A stretch of 35,191 bases of DNA from Rubellimicrobium sp. Its GTDB lineage: Bacteria; Pseudomonadota; Alphaproteobacteria; Rhodobacterales; Rhodobacteraceae. Shown one piece after another: positions 8,220 through 16,375 of the stretch (the first letter of the stretch is position 1; every line of letters begins with the position of its first letter). The translations under genes and the position numbers were made by a program. The notes under the pieces were generated by a model. It saw only the letters and a list, made by a program, of their open reading frames with translations. It ran no database searches and was not told where the DNA came from. Location of the stretch: NCBI GenBank assembly GCA_020852925.1, contig JADYZU010000045.1, positions 1 through 35,191 on the forward strand. Direction: 5' to 3'.

Positions 8220-9741
8220 GCCGCCCCCACAGATCGAAGATCAGGAACAATCCGAATGCCACCCCCGCAAGGACAAGGGCAAGCGCCGCCGCCGCGTCGA
8301 TGCGGTAGGCCCCCATGAGGCCGACCATGAGCAGCGGCAGCGTGGCCTGATCCGGGGTGGCGAACAGCGCGATCACGCCCAGATCCCCCACCGACAGCGC
8401 CGCAGCCAGCCCTGCGGCAAGGCCGAGCGGGCGCCGCAGCAGCGGCAGGATGACGATCCGCAACCGCGCCGCGCCGGTCACACCCAGCGTATCGGCGAGG
8501 CGGCCGTAATCGCGGCGGATGCGCGCCAGTTCGGGCGCGATCAGGTGCAGCGCGAAGGGCAGGGCGGCCAGCGCGTTCAGCGCGGCCGTCACCGGCAGCG
8601 CCATCTGCGCGGGGGCGGCGACCGGCAGCAGCAGCAGCATGAGTCCGGCCCCAAGCACCATCCCCGACAGAGCCATGGGCAGCGTGCCGGCAATCATGGC
8701 GATCCGCCCGCCATGCAGCGCCAGCGCCATCGCCAGGGCCATCGCCATGGCCGTGGCCGCCAGCGCCACCAGCAACGTCCGCCCCGCCGCCGCACCCGTG
8801 CCCGCCGGCAGATCGGTCAGCCCCGGAATCCCGCGCAGGACCACCGCCAGCAGTGGCAGCACCAGGAACAACAGTACCGCGCCCAGCACCGCCGCGTCCG
8901 CGGCCCGCGCGCCCCATCCGCGCCCGTCCCAGCGCGGCACGATGCGCCCGGGATCGGGGCCGGGCGCCTGCGCCACCGCCAGCCGCCCCGCCACCAGGAC
9001 GAACCCCGCGCCCAGCGCCACCTGCATCAGCCCAAGCACCGCCGCCCGCCCCGGCGCGAAATCGAACCGCAGCGCCTGATAGATGGCCAGTTCGAGCGTG
9101 CTTGCCCTTGGCCCTCCGCCCAGAGTGAGCGCGACCGTGAACGAGGTCAGGCAGACCAGGAAGATCACAAGGAACGCCCCCGGAACCACCGCGCGCAGCA
9201 TCGGCCGTTCAAGGATACGGCCGACGGGTGCGCCAAGACTGGCCGCAAGACGGAACCGGTCATCGGGGATCGCCTGCCAGCCGGTCAGGATCATGCGCAC
9301 CGCCAGCGGCAGGTTCAGGAACACATGCGCAAGCACCACGCCCCAGGGGCCGTAGATCGACAGCCGCGGCAGTCCGGCGAGGGCGATGGCCTGATTGAGA
9401 ACGCCATTGCGCCCAAGGACCGCAAGCAACCCGATCACTGCGGCCAGAACCGGCAGGATGAACGGCGCACCCAGCAGCGCGATCACCGCGCCGCGCCCGC
9501 GAAACCGGCGGCGTGCCAGCGCCCGCGCCACCGGCACCGCCAGCGTGACCGAGATCGCGGCCGACAGGAACGCCTGCCACAGGGTAAAGCGCAGCGCCTC
9601 CAGATCGCCCGCCCCGAATCCCCCTGCGCCCCCCGCGCGCCAGAGCAGCGCCAGGGGCGGGGACAGAACCGCCGTCAGGACAAGGGCGATCGCCGCGCGG
9701 CCGGGCCAATGGGGGCCGGCAGGTGCCGCCTCAGCCGGCAA
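8203..9741 (-). CDS. thiP: thiamine ABC transporter, permease protein
   Basis: ThiP is the fused double permease of the thiamine importer. The sequence is rich in hydrophobic helices and has two halves, each with an EAA-type loop: RLAASLGAPVGRILERPML in the first and RLADTLGVTGAARLRIVILPLL in the second. This is the pattern of a duplicated binding-protein-dependent permease. The open frame extends to 9846, but that segment lies inside thiB. A TTG at 9741 overlaps the end of thiB, is preceded by AGGCGG and gives 512 residues, close to the family length, so I prefer it; the exact start is uncertain. The gene overlaps thiB upstream and thiQ downstream. Confidence 0.9.
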   Translation of the reverse strand: MPAEAAPAGPHWPGRAAIALVLTAVLSPPLALLWRAGGAGGFGAGDLEALRFTLWQAFLSAAISVTLAVPVARALARRRFRGRGAVIALLGAPFILPVLAAVIGLLAVLGRNGVLNQAIALAGLPRLSIYGPWGVVLAHVFLNLPLAVRMILTGWQAIPDDRFRLAASLGAPVGRILERPMLRAVVPGAFLVIFLVCLTSFTVALTLGGGPRASTLELAIYQALRFDFAPGRAAVLGLMQVALGAGFVLVAGRLAVAQAPGPDPGRIVPRWDGRGWGARAADAAVLGAVLLFLVLPLLAVVLRGIPGLTDLPAGTGAAAGRTLLVALAATAMAMALAMALALHGGRIAMIAGTLPMALSGMVLGAGLMLLLLPVAAPAQMALPVTAALNALAALPFALHLIAPELARIRRDYGRLADTLGVTGAARLRIVILPLLRRPLGLAAGLAAALSVGDLGVIALFATPDQATLPLLMVGLMGAYRIDAAAALALVLAGVAFGLFLIFDLWGRHGPDS

Positions 9742-10708
9742 GGCCCGCCTGCCAGTCGGCCAGTGCCGCGTCGCGCATCGCGCCGGCTTCGGCGGGGGTG
9801 ATGAGCAGGGGATGTGCGGGCCTGCCTTCTTCGAACGCCGGGGCAAGGCCGCCTTCGGGGTTCAGGGCCGGGAACATCCAGTTGGCTTCCGGGATCGGCG
9901 CCTGCCCCTCGGGTCCGGCCAGCCAGGTGAGGAACGCGCGCGCAAGGTCCGGGTCGTCGGCGCGGGCCAGGATCGCCGCCACTTCGATCTGCACCGGGTT
10001 CCCCTCGGCGAAAGGCCAGGCAACCTTGCTGTCGTCCCCTTCGGCGACCGCGTGATAGGCCGGCGATGTGGTGTAGGAGAGAACGCCATCCGCCTCGCCC
10101 GACAGGAACAGCGCGTAGGCCTCGCTCCAGCCCGGTGTGACGGTCACGATGTTGTCGGCCAGATCGGCCCAGAGCGCGCGCGCGCCGTCACCGTAGGCCG
10201 CCTTGACCCAGAGCGCGAGACCAAGCCCCGGCGTGGACGAGCGCGGATCCTGGATCGCCACCGCAAGGTCGCTGTCGGCCAGTTCGCGCAAGGAGGCGGG
10301 CGCCGGCACGTCGCGGGTCGAGACAAAGGCAAAGGCGCCCCAGTCGAAGGGCAGGAAGGTGTCGTCCTCCCATGCCACCGGCAGGTCGTTCGCCGCCTCG
10401 ATGCCGTGCGGCATGAACAGGCCGGTGGCGCGCGCCCGCTCCATCAGAAAATTGTCGAGGCCGACCACGACATCGGCCGTGCCTGCCCCCCCCTCCAGCA
10501 TGATCCGCGACAGCATCGCCGCGCCGTCGCCCGCGGGTATCAGGGCGATGTCACAGCCGCATTCGGCCTCGAACCCGGCCTCGATCGCGGGTCCGGGGCC
10601 CCATTCGGTGGCGAAACTGTCATAGACATAGACGCTGAGCGCCGGTTCCCCGGCCTGCACCGCGCCGGCGGCAACCATGGATGCAACGGCAAGAATCGTG
10701 GTCCGCAT
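9731..10708 (-). CDS. thiB: thiamine ABC transporter, periplasmic substrate-binding protein
   Basis: ThiB captures thiamine in the periplasm and delivers it to ThiPQ. The 325-residue precursor has a signal peptide of about 21 residues (MRTTILAVASMVAAGAVQAG). Family segments follow: LSVYVYDSFATEWGPG, GTADVVVGLDNFLMERA, PFDWGAFAFV, DPRSSTPGLGLALW and SYTTSPAYH. The start at 10708 has GGGAGAA just upstream. The frame stays open upstream only because it reads through the riboswitch. It is the first gene of thiBPQ and is governed by the TPP element and the Shine-Dalgarno hairpin described separately. Confidence 0.95.
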   Translation of the reverse strand: MRTTILAVASMVAAGAVQAGEPALSVYVYDSFATEWGPGPAIEAGFEAECGCDIALIPAGDGAAMLSRIMLEGGAGTADVVVGLDNFLMERARATGLFMPHGIEAANDLPVAWEDDTFLPFDWGAFAFVSTRDVPAPASLRELADSDLAVAIQDPRSSTPGLGLALWVKAAYGDGARALWADLADNIVTVTPGWSEAYALFLSGEADGVLSYTTSPAYHAVAEGDDSKVAWPFAEGNPVQIEVAAILARADDPDLARAFLTWLAGPEGQAPIPEANWMFPALNPEGGLAPAFEEGRPAHPLLITPAEAGAMRDAALADWQAGLAG

Positions 10709-10713
10709 CGCAT

Positions 10714-10743
10714 TCTCCCTTCTTGCGTGACCGGAAAGGGAGA
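10714..10743 (-). promoter_or_regulatory. thiB Shine-Dalgarno sequestering hairpin
   Basis: On the minus strand TCTCCCTT (10743-10736) is perfectly complementary to AAGGGAGA (10721-10714), the purine-rich ribosome binding site of thiB, with a 14-base loop between. It sits between the riboswitch and the start codon, so it is the likely expression platform: ligand binding would favour this hairpin and block translation. Its presence is seen; the switching is inferred. Confidence 0.6.
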
Positions 10744-10760
10744 GAACGGGTTGCCCTGTC

Positions 10761-10840
10761 ACCTTCCCTACGCCGGTATTGACCGGATCAGGTTCAACGG
10801 GTCCGCTTGCGCATCTCAGCCGGTCAGGGCCCCCCGAGGT
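10761..10840 (-). promoter_or_regulatory. TPP riboswitch (THI element)
   Basis: On the minus strand the sequence carries the hallmarks of the thiamine pyrophosphate aptamer: CGGGGGGCCC, then CTGAGA (10819-10814), then GACCCGTTGAACCTGATC, then CCGGTCAATACCGG, then CGTAGGGAAGG. ACCT at 10840 pairs with AGGT at 10764-10761 to close P1. It lies about 50 bases upstream of thiB, so it controls thiamine import. High TPP is expected to turn the operon off, judging from the known class and the Shine-Dalgarno hairpin downstream. Confidence 0.95.
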
Positions 10841-10847
10841 GGAATCA

Positions 10848-10875
10848 AGCATAGGGATCCGCCCGGCTTGTGCAA
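10848..10875 (-). promoter_or_regulatory. promoter of thiBPQ
   Basis: On the minus strand TTGCAC (10875-10870) and TATGCT (10853-10848) are 16 bases apart. The predicted transcript start, near 10841, coincides with the 5' edge of the TPP aptamer, which supports both calls. Confidence 0.65.
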
Positions 10876-10947
10876 GGGCGGGATGAATTCGCCTTTTCCC
10901 GCGTGCGGCCCTGTCCTAAACGACCATGACGCACAGGAGGCCCCGCG

Positions 10948-12054
10948 ATGTCCTTCAACACCTTCGGCCATCTCTTCCGCTTCACCACCTGGGGCGAAAG
11001 CCACGGCCCCGCGATCGGTGCCACGGTCGACGGCTGCCCGCCGGGCATTGTCCTGTCCGAGGCGGACATCCAGCCCTGGCTGGACCGGCGTCGGCCGGGG
11101 CAGAACCGCATGATGACCCAGCGGCAGGAGGCGGACGCGGTGCGCATCCTCTCGGGCGTGTTCGAGGGACGCACCACCGGCACGCCGATCCAGCTCCTGA
11201 TCGAGAACACCGACCAGCGGTCAAAGGACTATGGCGAGATCGCCCATGCCTTTCGTCCCGGTCATGCCGACATCGCCTATCACCTGAAATACGGGCTGCG
11301 CGACCATCGCGGCGGCGGGCGCTCCTCGGCGCGCGAGACCGCCTCGCGCGTGGCAGCGGGGGGCGTGGCGCGGCAGGTGCTGGCTGCGCTTGCGCCCGAG
11401 GTCAGGATCACCGGCTACATGGTCCGGATGGGCGAGCAAGAGATCGACCGCAACCGGTTCGACCCCGACGAGATCGCGCGCAACGATTTCTGGTGCCCCG
11501 ATGCCGAAACGGCGGTGCAATGGGCCGATACCCTCGATTTCCTGCGCACCAAGGACCACAATTCCGTCGGCGCGGTGATCGAGGTGGTGGCCTCGGGCGT
11601 GCCGGCGGGGCTGGGTGCGCCGCTTTATTCCAAGCTCGATTCGGACCTTGCCGCGGCGATGATGTCGATCAACGCGGTCAAGGGCGTCGAGATCGGCGAG
11701 GGGATGGCGGCCGCCACGCTGACCGGGCGCGACAATGCCGATGAGATCGTGGGGGTCCGGGATGGCCAGCCGGTCTTTGCCACGAACCACGCGGGCGGGA
11801 TCCTTGGGGGGATTTCGACGGGGCAGGACATCGTGGTGCGGTTCGCGGTCAAGCCGACCTCCTCGATCCTCAGTCCGCGCCGGTCGATCCGCGAGGACGG
11901 CAGCGCGATCGACCTTGTGACCAAGGGCCGGCACGATCCCTGCGTCGGCATCCGCGCGGTGCCGGTGGGCGAGGCGATGATGGCGCTGGTTCTGGCCGAT
12001 CACCTGCTACTGGATCGCGGCCAGACCGGGGGCAGGCGCGGGCAGATCGGGTGA
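10948..12054 (+). CDS. aroC: chorismate synthase
   Basis: AroC makes chorismate from 5-enolpyruvylshikimate 3-phosphate, using reduced FMN, as the last step of the shikimate pathway. The 368 residues show the family signatures: [21 protein letters not shown] at the N-terminus, [32 protein letters not shown] in the middle, and [12 protein letters not shown] with [15 protein letters not shown] in the second half. The length is normal. The start is preceded by AGGAGG at a good spacing. It is divergent from thiB and convergent with the HU-type gene, with a shared hairpin at its 3' end. Confidence 0.97.
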   Translation: MSFNTFGHLFRFTTWGESHGPAIGATVDGCPPGIVLSEADIQPWLDRRRPGQNRMMTQRQEADAVRILSGVFEGRTTGTPIQLLIENTDQRSKDYGEIAHAFRPGHADIAYHLKYGLRDHRGGGRSSARETASRVAAGGVARQVLAALAPEVRITGYMVRMGEQEIDRNRFDPDEIARNDFWCPDAETAVQWADTLDFLRTKDHNSVGAVIEVVASGVPAGLGAPLYSKLDSDLAAAMMSINAVKGVEIGEGMAAATLTGRDNADEIVGVRDGQPVFATNHAGGILGGISTGQDIVVRFAVKPTSSILSPRRSIREDGSAIDLVTKGRHDPCVGIRAVPVGEAMMALVLADHLLLDRGQTGGRRGQIG

Positions 12055-12064
12055 CGGAACGACA

Positions 12065-12086
12065 AGGGCCGCCCGAAGGCGGCCCT
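12065..12086. terminator. shared hairpin between aroC and the HU-type gene
   Basis: A perfect nine-pair stem AGGGCCGCC/GGCGGCCCT encloses CGAA on the plus strand, which is the very stable TTCG tetraloop on the minus strand. It lies 11 bases after the aroC stop and 23 bases after the stop of the convergent HU-type gene. The following T runs are poor on both sides (TTGTCGTT on the minus strand), so it may be a weak intrinsic terminator or an RNA 3'-end stabiliser. Confidence 0.6.
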
Positions 12087-12108
12087 GTTCGCACCCGTTG
12101 CGGTGCAA

Positions 12109-12396
12109 TCAGCCGTTCACGCTGTCCTTGAGCGCCTTGGCCACGGTGACCTTCACCACCTTGTCCGCGTCCTTGTGGATCATCTCGCCGGTGGCGGGAT
12201 TGCGCACCTGACGCGCCTCGCGGGTGCGGCAATAGATCTTGCCGACGCCGGGCAGGGTGACAGCCCCGCCGCCGCTCACCGTGTCGGTGATGATCTTTGC
12301 AAGCGCGTCCAGCGCGGCGCCCGCCGATTTCCTGTCGCTGCCGGTCGCCTCTGCAAGGGCGGCAACAAGTTGTGCCTTGGTCATCTGATCAGCCAT
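12109..12396 (-). CDS. HU-family DNA-binding protein
   Basis: This 95-residue basic protein belongs to the HU/IHF family of DNA-bending, nucleoid-associated proteins. It begins MADQMTKAQLVAALAEATG, followed by the dimer helices. The beta-arm region includes LPGVGKIYCRTREARQVRNPATGE, with the conserved RNPATGE turn carrying the intercalating Pro, and it ends VAKALKDSVNG. The start at 12396 has AGGAG nine bases upstream; Met5 is an alternative. It is probably a single-gene unit. It resembles HU more than IHF subunits, but whether it is the main HU of the cell or a paralogue cannot be told. Confidence 0.92.
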   Translation of the reverse strand: MADQMTKAQLVAALAEATGSDRKSAGAALDALAKIITDTVSGGGAVTLPGVGKIYCRTREARQVRNPATGEMIHKDADKVVKVTVAKALKDSVNG

Positions 12397-12528
12397 TTCC
12401 GCTCTCCTGTTGCGGCCCTCGGCCTCGGGGGCAGCGGGGGCAGTTCCATGTCGGTCCCGCACACCTGCACAAGAAAACGTGAAGGAGTGCAAGCAAAAAA
12501 AGCCCTCCTGTCCCTCGGGGCCCGTGAT

Positions 12529-14001
12529 TCAGAGAAAAGCGGTTTCCTCGAAGCTGCGCAATTTTCGGCTGTGGATCCGCTCCAGCGGCATCGCGCGCAG
12601 CATCTCCATCGCGCGCACGCCGATCCGCAGATGCCGCGCCACCTGGGTGCGGTAGAAGTCGGACGCCATCCCCGGCAGCTTGAGTTCCCCGTGCAGCGGC
12701 TTGTCCGATACGCACAGGAGCGTGCCATAGGGCACCCGGAACCGGAACCCGTTCGCGGCGATGGTGGCGCTTTCCATGTCGAGGGCGATGGCGCGGCTCT
12801 GGCTCAGGCGGTGGACCGGGCCGGACTGGTCGCGCAGTTCCCAGTTGCGGTTGTCGATCGTCGCCACCGTGCCGGTGCGCATGATCCGCTTGAGATCGTA
12901 TCCCACGAGTTCGGACACCTCGGCCACCGCATCCTGAAGTGCGATCTGGATCTCGGCCAGCGGCGGGATCGGCACCCAGACCGGCAGATCGTCGTCAAGG
13001 ACGTGATCCTCGCGCAGATAGGCATGGGCCAGCACGAAATCGCCAAGCCGCTGGCTGTTGCGCAGCCCGGCGCAATGCCCGACCATGAGCCAGGCATGCG
13101 GCCGCAGGACGGCGATGTGATCGGTCGCGGTCTTGGCGTTCGAGGGGCCGACGCCGATGTTCACGAGGCTGACGCCGTTGCCGTCGGCGCGCTTGAGGTG
13201 ATAACTCGGCATCTGCGGCAGGCGCGCGGGGGCGGGCAGGGGCGCGCCGGGGGTGGTGATCTCGACATCGCCGGGGCCGACGAAGGCGGTATAGCCGCTG
13301 TCGCTGTCGGCCAGCGCCTCGCGGGCGTAGGCTTCGAACTCGTCGACATAGAACTGGTAGTTGGTGAAGAGGACGTGGTTCTGGAAATGGCCGGGCTGGG
13401 TCGCGGTGTAATGCGCCAGCCGCGTCAGCGAATAGTCGACCCGTTGCGCCGTGAACGGGGCCAGGGGCGCCGACCCGTCGGGATAGCGCCAGTCCTCGCC
13501 GTTCACGATCTCGTCGTGGGTGGTGGCCAGGTCGGGCACGTCGAACACGTCGCGCAGGGTGAAGTCGAGGGCGCCGTCCTGCGGCACCGTCACCCCGCCA
13601 CCATCGGCCAGCGCGAAATGCACCGGCATCGGCGTGTCCGAGACACCGATCAGGACCGGCACCCCGTGATTGCGCAACAGGAGGCCGATCTGCTGTTCGA
13701 GGTAATTCGCGAACAGGCGCGGCCGCGTGACCGTGGTCGAATAGACCCCCGGGCCCGCGACATGCCCGAACGACAGCCGCGAATCGGTCAGGGCATGGGT
13801 GGCGACCGAAATCCGCACCTCGGGATAGCAGGCGCGCACCCGATGCTCGGGCCGGCCGTCCCGAAGTGCGGCGGCAAAGCGGCCGGCCAGGAAATCCGTC
13901 GCCTCGTCATGAAGCCGGATGAGTTGCGCCACAGCCAGGGACGCATCGGTAAAGGGCTGGTGCGGCACGGGCGGCGGGGTGTCGATGATCCCGGCGCTCA
14001 T
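12529..14001 (-). CDS. amn: AMP nucleosidase
   Basis: AMP nucleosidase splits AMP into adenine and ribose 5-phosphate in the cytosol. The 490-residue length matches the family. The N-terminal AMP nucleosidase-specific domain covers roughly residues 1-180 and is followed by a nucleoside-phosphorylase-like catalytic domain. The latter shows VNIGVGPSNAKTATDHIAVL, WLMVGHCAGLRNSQ, and the ALDMESATIAANG segment with the Glu and Asp that bind the base and ribose in this fold. Its ATG overlaps the stop codon of ade upstream by four bases (ATGA), so the two are translationally coupled. Together they convert AMP to adenine and then to hypoxanthine. No other purine genes are adjacent. Confidence 0.94.
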   Translation of the reverse strand: MSAGIIDTPPPVPHQPFTDASLAVAQLIRLHDEATDFLAGRFAAALRDGRPEHRVRACYPEVRISVATHALTDSRLSFGHVAGPGVYSTTVTRPRLFANYLEQQIGLLLRNHGVPVLIGVSDTPMPVHFALADGGGVTVPQDGALDFTLRDVFDVPDLATTHDEIVNGEDWRYPDGSAPLAPFTAQRVDYSLTRLAHYTATQPGHFQNHVLFTNYQFYVDEFEAYAREALADSDSGYTAFVGPGDVEITTPGAPLPAPARLPQMPSYHLKRADGNGVSLVNIGVGPSNAKTATDHIAVLRPHAWLMVGHCAGLRNSQRLGDFVLAHAYLREDHVLDDDLPVWVPIPPLAEIQIALQDAVAEVSELVGYDLKRIMRTGTVATIDNRNWELRDQSGPVHRLSQSRAIALDMESATIAANGFRFRVPYGTLLCVSDKPLHGELKLPGMASDFYRTQVARHLRIGVRAMEMLRAMPLERIHSRKLRSFEETAFL

Positions 14002-15800
14002 GCGTTGTCCTCGAACAGGTCGGTCACCGCGAACCGCACCACATCGACGATTCCCATGTCCGAGATCCGCAGTTCCGGGATCACCACCAGCGCCAGGAGC
14101 GAATGCTGCATGTAGGCGTTGTTGAGCGTGCAGCCGCATTCCTCCATCGCCGCGATCATCGCCTGCGCGGCATCCGCCACCTCCTGCGCCGGCGCATCCG
14201 ACATGAGCCCGGCAATCGGCAGCCGCACGAGGGCGAGTTCGCGTCCCTCCTTCCAGACGGTGACGCCGCCGCCCACCTCGGCCAGACGGTTCGCGGCCGC
14301 GGCCATCATCGCGGCATCGGTGCCCACGACGATCATGTGGTGGCTGTCATGCGCCACGGTCGAGGCCACGGCCATCGCCCCGCGATAGCCGAAGCCCGAG
14401 ACAAAGCCGTTCACCACCTTGCCGGTGGCGCGGTGCCGTTCGACCAGCGCGATCTGGCAGACCTCGCCCGTCGCCTGCACGCGACCTTCGGTCACCGGCA
14501 ATTCAAAGGTCAGCGCCCGGGTGGGGGCCTGGTTTTCAACCACGCCGATGACGCGGGCGCGCACCGCATTGGCGCCGGGCGGGGCGGGAATGGCGAAATC
14601 CCCGGCCACCCGCGCGCGGTCCAGATGCACGGTGCCCCGCGCCCGCGCCGGCCAGTCGTAGCGCGGACAGTCGACCAGCAACCTGCCGCCCTCGGCCACC
14701 TTCACCCCGCGCGCAAAGACCGCCTCGATCGGCAGGGCGCGCAGGTCCGAAGTCAGGATCACATCCGCCCGCCGCCCCGGCGCGATCGAGCCCAGTTCGC
14801 GTTCAAGTCCGAAATGGGTCGCGGTGTTGATCGTCGCCATCTGGAGCGCGATCAGCGGATCGCAGCCGCAGGCGATGGCGTGGCGCACCACCCGGTCCAT
14901 GTGCCCTTCGTGCACCAGCGTGCCCGAATGGCAATCGTCGGTGCACAGGATGAAGTTGCGCGGATCGAGACCCTTTTCGGTGATCGCCGTGATCTGGCTT
15001 TCCACGTCATACCAGGCACTGCCCAGCCGCAGCATGGAGCGCATCCCCTGCCGCGCGCGGGCGATGGCATCGGCCTCGGCCGTGCCTTCGTGATCGTCGG
15101 CGGGGCCGCCCGCCACATAGGCGTGAAACGGGATCCCGCGGTCCGGGCTGGCGTAATGCCCGCCCACCACCTTGCCGGCCTGCATGGTCGCCGCCATTTC
15201 GGCCAGCATCTGCGCATCGCCGCCGATCACACCGGGATAGTTCATCATCTCGCCCAGGCCGATGATGCCGGGCCAGGTCATCGCCTCGGCGACATCCCCG
15301 GGCCCGATCTCGAACCCCGTGGTCTCGAGCCCCGGCGCCGAGGGCGCGCAGGAGGGCATCTGCGTGAAGATGCTCACCGGCTGCATCATCGCCTCGTCAT
15401 GCATCATCCGCACGCCATCGAGGCCCAGGACATTGGCGATCTCGTGCGGGTCGGTGAACATGGTCGTCGTGCCATGCGGGATCACCGCCGCAGCAAAGCC
15501 CGCGGGGGTGAGCATCCCCGATTCCACATGCATGTGCCCGTCGCAGAGCCCGGGGATCAGATAGCGCCCCCCCGCCTCGACCACCTGCGTGGCCGGCCCG
15601 ATGCAGTGGCCGGCGTCCGGCCCCACATAGGCAAAGCGGCCGCAGGCGATGGCCACCTGCCAGCCGGGCAGGATCTCGCGGCTCTGGACGTTAACGAGGT
15701 TGCCCCCGCGGATGACCAGATCGGCCGGCGCGCGTCCCGCGGCGACGGCGACCAGATGGGGCGCGCACTGCGCCCAGCTCTTCAATTCAGTCGGTTCCAT
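13998..15800 (-). CDS. ade: adenine deaminase
   Basis: Adenine deaminase of the amidohydrolase superfamily converts adenine to hypoxanthine and ammonia. The 600 residues show the metal-binding GLCDGHMHVESGML motif, HGTTTMFTDPHEIANVLG, IIGLGEMMNYPGVI, GHYASPDRG, CTDDCHSGTL with the catalytic Asp, and the C-terminal segment AHDSHHMIVVG typical of this enzyme. I start at ATG 15800, which gives the usual length; the frame is open to a GTG at 15827 that would add nine residues. The stop overlaps the amn start. The gene order ade-amn makes a two-step route from AMP to hypoxanthine. It is divergent from the DUF1810 gene, with 56 bases between the starts. Confidence 0.95.
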   Translation of the reverse strand: MEPTELKSWAQCAPHLVAVAAGRAPADLVIRGGNLVNVQSREILPGWQVAIACGRFAYVGPDAGHCIGPATQVVEAGGRYLIPGLCDGHMHVESGMLTPAGFAAAVIPHGTTTMFTDPHEIANVLGLDGVRMMHDEAMMQPVSIFTQMPSCAPSAPGLETTGFEIGPGDVAEAMTWPGIIGLGEMMNYPGVIGGDAQMLAEMAATMQAGKVVGGHYASPDRGIPFHAYVAGGPADDHEGTAEADAIARARQGMRSMLRLGSAWYDVESQITAITEKGLDPRNFILCTDDCHSGTLVHEGHMDRVVRHAIACGCDPLIALQMATINTATHFGLERELGSIAPGRRADVILTSDLRALPIEAVFARGVKVAEGGRLLVDCPRYDWPARARGTVHLDRARVAGDFAIPAPPGANAVRARVIGVVENQAPTRALTFELPVTEGRVQATGEVCQIALVERHRATGKVVNGFVSGFGYRGAMAVASTVAHDSHHMIVVGTDAAMMAAAANRLAEVGGGVTVWKEGRELALVRLPIAGLMSDAPAQEVADAAQAMIAAMEECGCTLNNAYMQHSLLALVVIPELRISDMGIVDVVRFAVTDLFEDNA

Positions 15801-15856
15801 GTGCCATTTGTTCCAGACGGGGAGCACAAGGCAAGCCCCGGACAGGGAGACCGCTC

Positions 15857-16267
15857 ATGACCGGACTCGACCGTTTCCTTGCCGCGCAGGAGCGCACCCA
15901 CGATGCCGCCTGCGCCGAGATTCGCGCGGGCCTCAAGCAGAGCCACTGGATGTGGTGGGAGTTTCCGCAACTTGCAGGGCTTGGCCGCTCGCTCACCGCC
16001 GAACGCTACGGCCTGTCCGACCGGGCCGAAGCCGCGGCCTATCTGGCGCATCCGGTGCTCGGACCGCGGCTGGTGGACCTCGCGCGACTCATGCTCGCCC
16101 ATGCGGGCACGCGGGCTGAGGCGATCCTCGGCCCGGTGGACGCGCTGAAGCTGCGCTCGTCGGCGACGCTCTTTGCCGCGGTGCCGGGCGCCGATCCGGT
16201 GTTCCGGCTGATCCTTGACGCCTTCTTCGACGGCACGCGCTGCCCGCTCACCCTCGGCGGGATGTGA
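15857..16267 (+). CDS. DUF1810 family protein
   Basis: This 136-residue protein belongs to DUF1810 (YfiU/YbiA-neighbour type, calpastatin-like in some annotations), whose function is not established. Landmarks are LDRFLAAQE at the N-terminus, the aromatic stretch QSHWMWWEFPQLAGLG, RYGLSDRAEAAAYLAHPVLGPRL, and the C-terminal LKLRSSATLFAAV with FFDGTRCPLTL. No signal peptide or membrane segment is seen, so it should be cytosolic. The start has GGGAG eight bases upstream. It is read away from ade, and a run of twelve G follows its stop immediately. Confidence 0.88.
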   Translation: MTGLDRFLAAQERTHDAACAEIRAGLKQSHWMWWEFPQLAGLGRSLTAERYGLSDRAEAAAYLAHPVLGPRLVDLARLMLAHAGTRAEAILGPVDALKLRSSATLFAAVPGADPVFRLILDAFFDGTRCPLTLGGM

Positions 16268-16279
16268 GGGGGGGGGGGG
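16268..16279. repeat. homopolymer of twelve G
   Basis: Twelve consecutive G follow the stop codon of the DUF1810 gene directly and lie 96 bases upstream of the megL start. Such a tract is prone to slippage in the cell and to miscounting in sequencing. Confidence 0.9.
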
Positions 16280-16313
16280 CGCAGGCCGGGCGATGGCACG
16301 GCTGACGCAACGG

Positions 16314-16339
16314 CATTCTGGCCCCCCGGGGCCGGAATG
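16314..16339 (+). other. hairpin in the megL leader
   Basis: CATTCTGGCCCC (16314-16325) and GGGGCCGGAATG (16328-16339) can form a 12-pair stem with one T-G wobble. No T run follows, so it is not a typical intrinsic terminator; it lies 36 bases before the megL ATG and could protect or regulate that message. Confidence 0.5.
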
Positions 16340-16375
16340 GCGCAGCATGGAGCAGCCAGCCAACAGGACCGCATC

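Noticed and set aside
8050..9801. A 583-codon plus-strand frame rich in Gln, Arg and His
   Set aside because: It is antisense to thiP and thiQ; the low-complexity composition is the mirror of hydrophobic transmembrane codons.
12103..15860. Two long plus-strand frames (670 and 585 codons)
   Set aside because: They are antisense to the HU-type gene, amn and ade and show no domain.
16268..16375. A SAM-type riboswitch in front of megL
   Set aside because: There is a hairpin, but I could not find the conserved cores of the SAM aptamer classes, so it is reported only as a hairpin.
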